In this document: piece by piece, positions 61,785-64,000 of the stretch
Layout of the letters: each line of letters begins with the position of its first letter
How positions within the stretch are numbered: position 1 is the stretch's first letter
From: Paludibacterium sp. B53371
GTDB taxonomy: Bacteria; Pseudomonadota; Gammaproteobacteria; Burkholderiales; Chromobacteriaceae
Direction: 5' to 3'
NCBI RefSeq assembly: GCF_018802765.1
Contig: NZ_CP069163.1
Location: 1,612,001-1,676,000, forward strand
Length of the DNA: 64,000 nucleotides
Translations under genes and position numbers: made by a program
The notes under the pieces: generated by a model
Databases searched by the model: none
Seen by the model: only the letters and a program-made list of their open reading frames with translations
Told to the model about the DNA's origin: nothing

Positions 61785-61798
61785 TGATCACGTGATCA
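61785..61798. promoter_or_regulatory. Perfect palindrome TGATCACGTGATCA upstream of the AT-hook gene
   Basis: A 14-bp palindrome next to an AT-rich block (TATATT on the minus strand) that could be a -10. A related site ATTGATC-ACGC-GATCAAT lies at 61564-61581 inside the gene. Likely operator. Confidence 0.55.
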
Positions 61799-61835
61799 AT
61801 ATAATTCAGGTCACTGCGCCTGTCATCCGGATGGT

Positions 61836-62102
61836 TTATTGGTCTTGCTGGTGCATCTCGACATAGGCTTCCAGCTGCTTCAGCGTGATGTAGCCTTTCT
61901 TGTCGGTATCGATCTGATCAAAAACAGTCGCCACCTTGGGCATGCCCGCCTGGGCCTCGTTTTTGGTCAGATGGCCATCATGGTTGGCATCTGCCGCCTT
62001 GAAGCGACGCTCGACCAGCGGATGACTGTCGGCCAGCGCCTGTGAGGTGGCAGAAGCCGCCAGGACGGCGAGCAGGATCAGTTTGAGTTGTTTCAAAGTC
62101 AT
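61836..62102 (-). CDS. Exported EF-hand calcium-binding protein
   Basis: An 88-aa protein with a signal peptide (LILLAVLAASATSQALAD) and two EF-hands, ADANHDGHLTKNEA (complete, Ca ligands D/N/D/T/E) and IDTDKKGYITLKQL (12th position not acidic, so likely weak). It is placed between the AT-hook gene and the RND pump terminator. Calmodulin-like secreted proteins of this size in proteobacteria are of unknown function; calcium buffering or envelope sensing is inferred. Confidence 0.82.
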   Translation of the reverse strand: MTLKQLKLILLAVLAASATSQALADSHPLVERRFKAADANHDGHLTKNEAQAGMPKVATVFDQIDTDKKGYITLKQLEAYVEMHQQDQ

Positions 62103-62142
62103 AAAGGAATTCCAGCGTTGGTTTCAGTAACAGGAAAACAGC

Positions 62143-62168
62143 ACTCCCGCCGCTGAAGCAGCGGGAGT
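62143..62168 (-). terminator. Terminator of the RND efflux operon
   Basis: ACTCCCGC/GCGGGAGT 8-bp stem followed on the minus strand by CTGTTTTCC, 22 bases after the RND-gene stop. Confidence 0.75.
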
Positions 62169-62189
62169 CCTTGCCGAGGTCGGGGAGGG

Positions 62190-64000
62190 TCAGACGGCCT
62201 TGCTGCCGGTGCGGCGTTCGCGCCAGGAGACGATCACCACATACAGCACCGGCACGAAGGCAACGGCCAGCACGGTCGAAGCCAGCATGCCGCTGAAAAC
62301 GGTCAGGCCGATGGAGACGCGTGCGGCGGCACCCGCGCCACTGGACAGGATCAGCGGCACGACGCCGAGAATGAAGGCAAACGAGGTCATCAAAATCGGG
62401 CGGAAGCGGCGGCGCGAACCTTCCAGTGCCGCATGCACCAGATCATGGCCCTCATGCCGCATCTCCTGCGCCACCTCCACGATCAGAATGGCATTCTTGG
62501 CCGATAGGGCGATCAGCAACACCAGACCAATCTGAACGTAGATGTTATTGGCCAGCCCTACCGCCCACAGCACAGTGACCGTGCCGACCAGTGACATCGG
62601 TACGGCCAGAATCACCGGCACCGGCAGCCACCAGCTTTCGTACTGGCCCGCCAGCACCAGATAGACCAGCAGAATAGCCAGACCGAAGACCAGTACCACC
62701 GAGCTGCCCACCAGCTTCTCCTGGTAGGACAGGGCGGTCCACTCATAGCTGACGCCCTGTGGCAGGACTTCGGCCGCCACTTCTTCCATGGCCGTCAGTG
62801 CCTGACCCGAGCTGTAGCCGTTGGCGGCCGCGCCGTTGATGGTTGCCGTCGGGTACATCTGGTACTGCGAAATCAGTGCCGGGCCGCTGACCTGTTTCAC
62901 CGACAGGAAGGCGCCGAGCGGTACCATATTGCCACTGCTGTTGCGTACGGTGAGCGCCGAGATCTGCTCGCTGCGCATGCGGAAGTCCTGATCAGCCTGC
63001 ACATAAATGGTGTAGTTCTGGCCAAATTTGGAGAACTGACCAACATAGGACGAACCCAGATAGCTTTGCAGCACGTCATACACATCGTTGACCGCCACGC
63101 CAAGCATTTCGGCCCGGGCTCGGTTAATGGTCAGCGACAGCTGCGGCACCTGGGTGCGCAGCGGCGTGAAGGCCTGCTGGATTTCCGGACGCTGCTTGGC
63201 GGCAGCGATCAGTCGATCGGCAGCATCCGACAGCTTGTTCAGGTCGCCGCTGCCGTCGGTCAGCTCCAGTTGCATCTGGAAGCCTCCGGACATGCCCAGC
63301 CCGGGAATGGGCGGCGGCACCATGACCAGCGGACGGATGTCCGGCAGGGCATGCAAACGTTCGTTCAGTGTGAGGTAAATGTTCTTCAGACTCTGTTGCT
63401 TGTCCTTGCCGCGCTCAGCCCAGTCGGTCAGGGTCAGATAGACCAGACCGGCATTGGCCAGTGAGGCGTTGCCGTCCAGCGGCGACACGCCACCGATGGT
63501 GATGGCGTGCTTGACGCCCGGAATGGCGCGCGCGATCTCTGACACCTGGCTCAGGGCCTTGTCGGTGCGCTGTATCGAGGCGGCATCCGGCAACTGCACC
63601 GCCACCAGCATATAGCCCTGATCTTCGGTCGGGATAAAGCCGGTCGGCAGCTTGGCCAGCCCGACGATGGCCACCACGATCAGCCCCAGCGCCACCAGGG
63701 TACTGGTCTTGCGCGCGCCGACCAGCCGCTCGATCAGACGGGCGTATTTGACCTCCAGCGGGTTATAGACGCGGTCAAAGGCGCGGAAGAAAGCATTCTT
63801 TGGCTTGCTGTGGTCATGCACGCGCACATACTTGGCCGACTGGGTCGGTTTGAGCGTAATGGCGTTAATGCCGCTGATCAGGGCGGTGGCCGCGATGACC
63901 AGGGCGAACTGGCGATACATCTGACCGGTAATGCCGGGAATGAAGGCCGCCGGCAGGAAGACCGACATCAGCACCAGCGTAATGCCGATGATCGGCCCCA
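62190..64000 (-). CDS. RND multidrug efflux transporter (HAE1 family), N-terminal part outside the window
   Basis: 603 residues are visible; the frame is open to the window end, so about 430-450 N-terminal residues are missing. The visible part begins in the conserved TM4 region (IGITLVLMSVFLPAAFIPG, with no helix-breaking change) and covers the rest of the porter domain and TM helices 7-12. Marks: LPTGFIPTEDQGYMLVAVQLPDA, GQYESWWLPVPVILAVP and SAKNAILIVEVAQEM. It works with a periplasmic adaptor and a TolC-like channel that should lie upstream, beyond the window. Substrates cannot be read from sequence. Confidence 0.95.
   Translation of the reverse strand, partial: GPIIGITLVLMSVFLPAAFIPGITGQMYRQFALVIAATALISGINAITLKPTQSAKYVRVHDHSKPKNAFFRAFDRVYNPLEVKYARLIERLVGARKTSTLVALGLIVVAIVGLAKLPTGFIPTEDQGYMLVAVQLPDAASIQRTDKALSQVSEIARAIPGVKHAITIGGVSPLDGNASLANAGLVYLTLTDWAERGKDKQQSLKNIYLTLNERLHALPDIRPLVMVPPPIPGLGMSGGFQMQLELTDGSGDLNKLSDAADRLIAAAKQRPEIQQAFTPLRTQVPQLSLTINRARAEMLGVAVNDVYDVLQSYLGSSYVGQFSKFGQNYTIYVQADQDFRMRSEQISALTVRNSSGNMVPLGAFLSVKQVSGPALISQYQMYPTATINGAAANGYSSGQALTAMEEVAAEVLPQGVSYEWTALSYQEKLVGSSVVLVFGLAILLVYLVLAGQYESWWLPVPVILAVPMSLVGTVTVLWAVGLANNIYVQIGLVLLIALSAKNAILIVEVAQEMRHEGHDLVHAALEGSRRRFRPILMTSFAFILGVVPLILSSGAGAAARVSIGLTVFSGMLASTVLAVAFVPVLYVVIVSWRERRTGSKAV

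Overview
The window is a GC-rich (roughly 62-64% by eye), gene-dense chromosomal segment of a Gram-negative bacterium. DUF484 next to dapF, recJ followed by rmuC, gyrA close to serC and pheA, cheZ, and the protein sequences point to a betaproteobacterium, most likely in the Neisseriales (Chromobacteriaceae-like). The genus cannot be fixed by reading alone. No prophage, insertion sequence, CRISPR array or rRNA was seen. The only tRNA is tRNA-Thr(TGT).

Layout. 0-3.3 kb: end of a hydrogen-metabolism operon, with a GltD-like flavoprotein and a complete [FeFe]-hydrogenase. 3.3-8.8 kb: small ORFs, an operon of two class B penicillin-binding proteins (FtsI-like then PBP2-like), and a patatin-type lipase. 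9-14.1 kb: cheZ, a small membrane protein, a LysR regulator divergent from a metallo-beta-lactamase-fold/DsbA-like pair, then a periplasmic binding protein and a membrane protein. 14.3-20.4 kb: two tandem DUF3857/transglutaminase proteins, one lacking its catalytic residues, a VanX-like dipeptidase, fumC and tRNA-Thr. 20.4-32.5 kb: a lysine-rich secreted protein, an amino-acid-binding lipoprotein, then a long same-strand run: gyrA, two hotdog thioesterases, serC, a methyltransferase, pheA, a LOG protein, an ElbB-like protein, a DAHP-synthase-like protein, a molbindin and a PrpF-family protein. 32.5-38.5 kb: membrane protein/DUF484/dapF, a TetR-controlled acyl-CoA operon, a Spy-like protein and a branched-chain amino-acid-binding lipoprotein. 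38.6-48.5 kb: hemH, ftsK, an MTD1-like FolD, anmK, a phosphoglycerate-mutase-related protein, recJ and rmuC. 48.5-51.2 kb: a secreted protein, then a low-GC islet with a decayed ORF, a double-glycine-leader peptide and a retropepsin-like protein. 51.2-55.2 kb: a CpxA/CpxR-like two-component system facing two Spy-like genes, then pdxJ. 55.2-64 kb: a REC/PAS/GGDEF/EAL protein, hipBA, murJ, an AT-hook protein, an EF-hand protein and the end of an RND efflux pump.

Functional picture. Most genes are housekeeping: cell wall (PBPs, VanX-like, AnmK, MurJ, DapF), DNA metabolism (GyrA, RecJ, RmuC, FtsK) and biosynthesis (SerC, PheA, PdxJ, HemH). The most unusual content is in three places. First, a tightly coupled cluster at 28.5-32.5 kb carries two enzyme homologues that have lost their defining catalytic residues, including all four metal ligands of a DAHP-synthase fold. 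Second, the 49.4-51.2 kb islet pairs a bacteriocin-type GG-leader peptide with an aspartic-protease-like protein across a likely attenuator. Third, several regulatory sites can be read directly: a TetR operator filling a promoter spacer that predicts a leaderless mRNA, a HipB-type operator, and CpxR-like boxes between the two-component system and the Spy genes.
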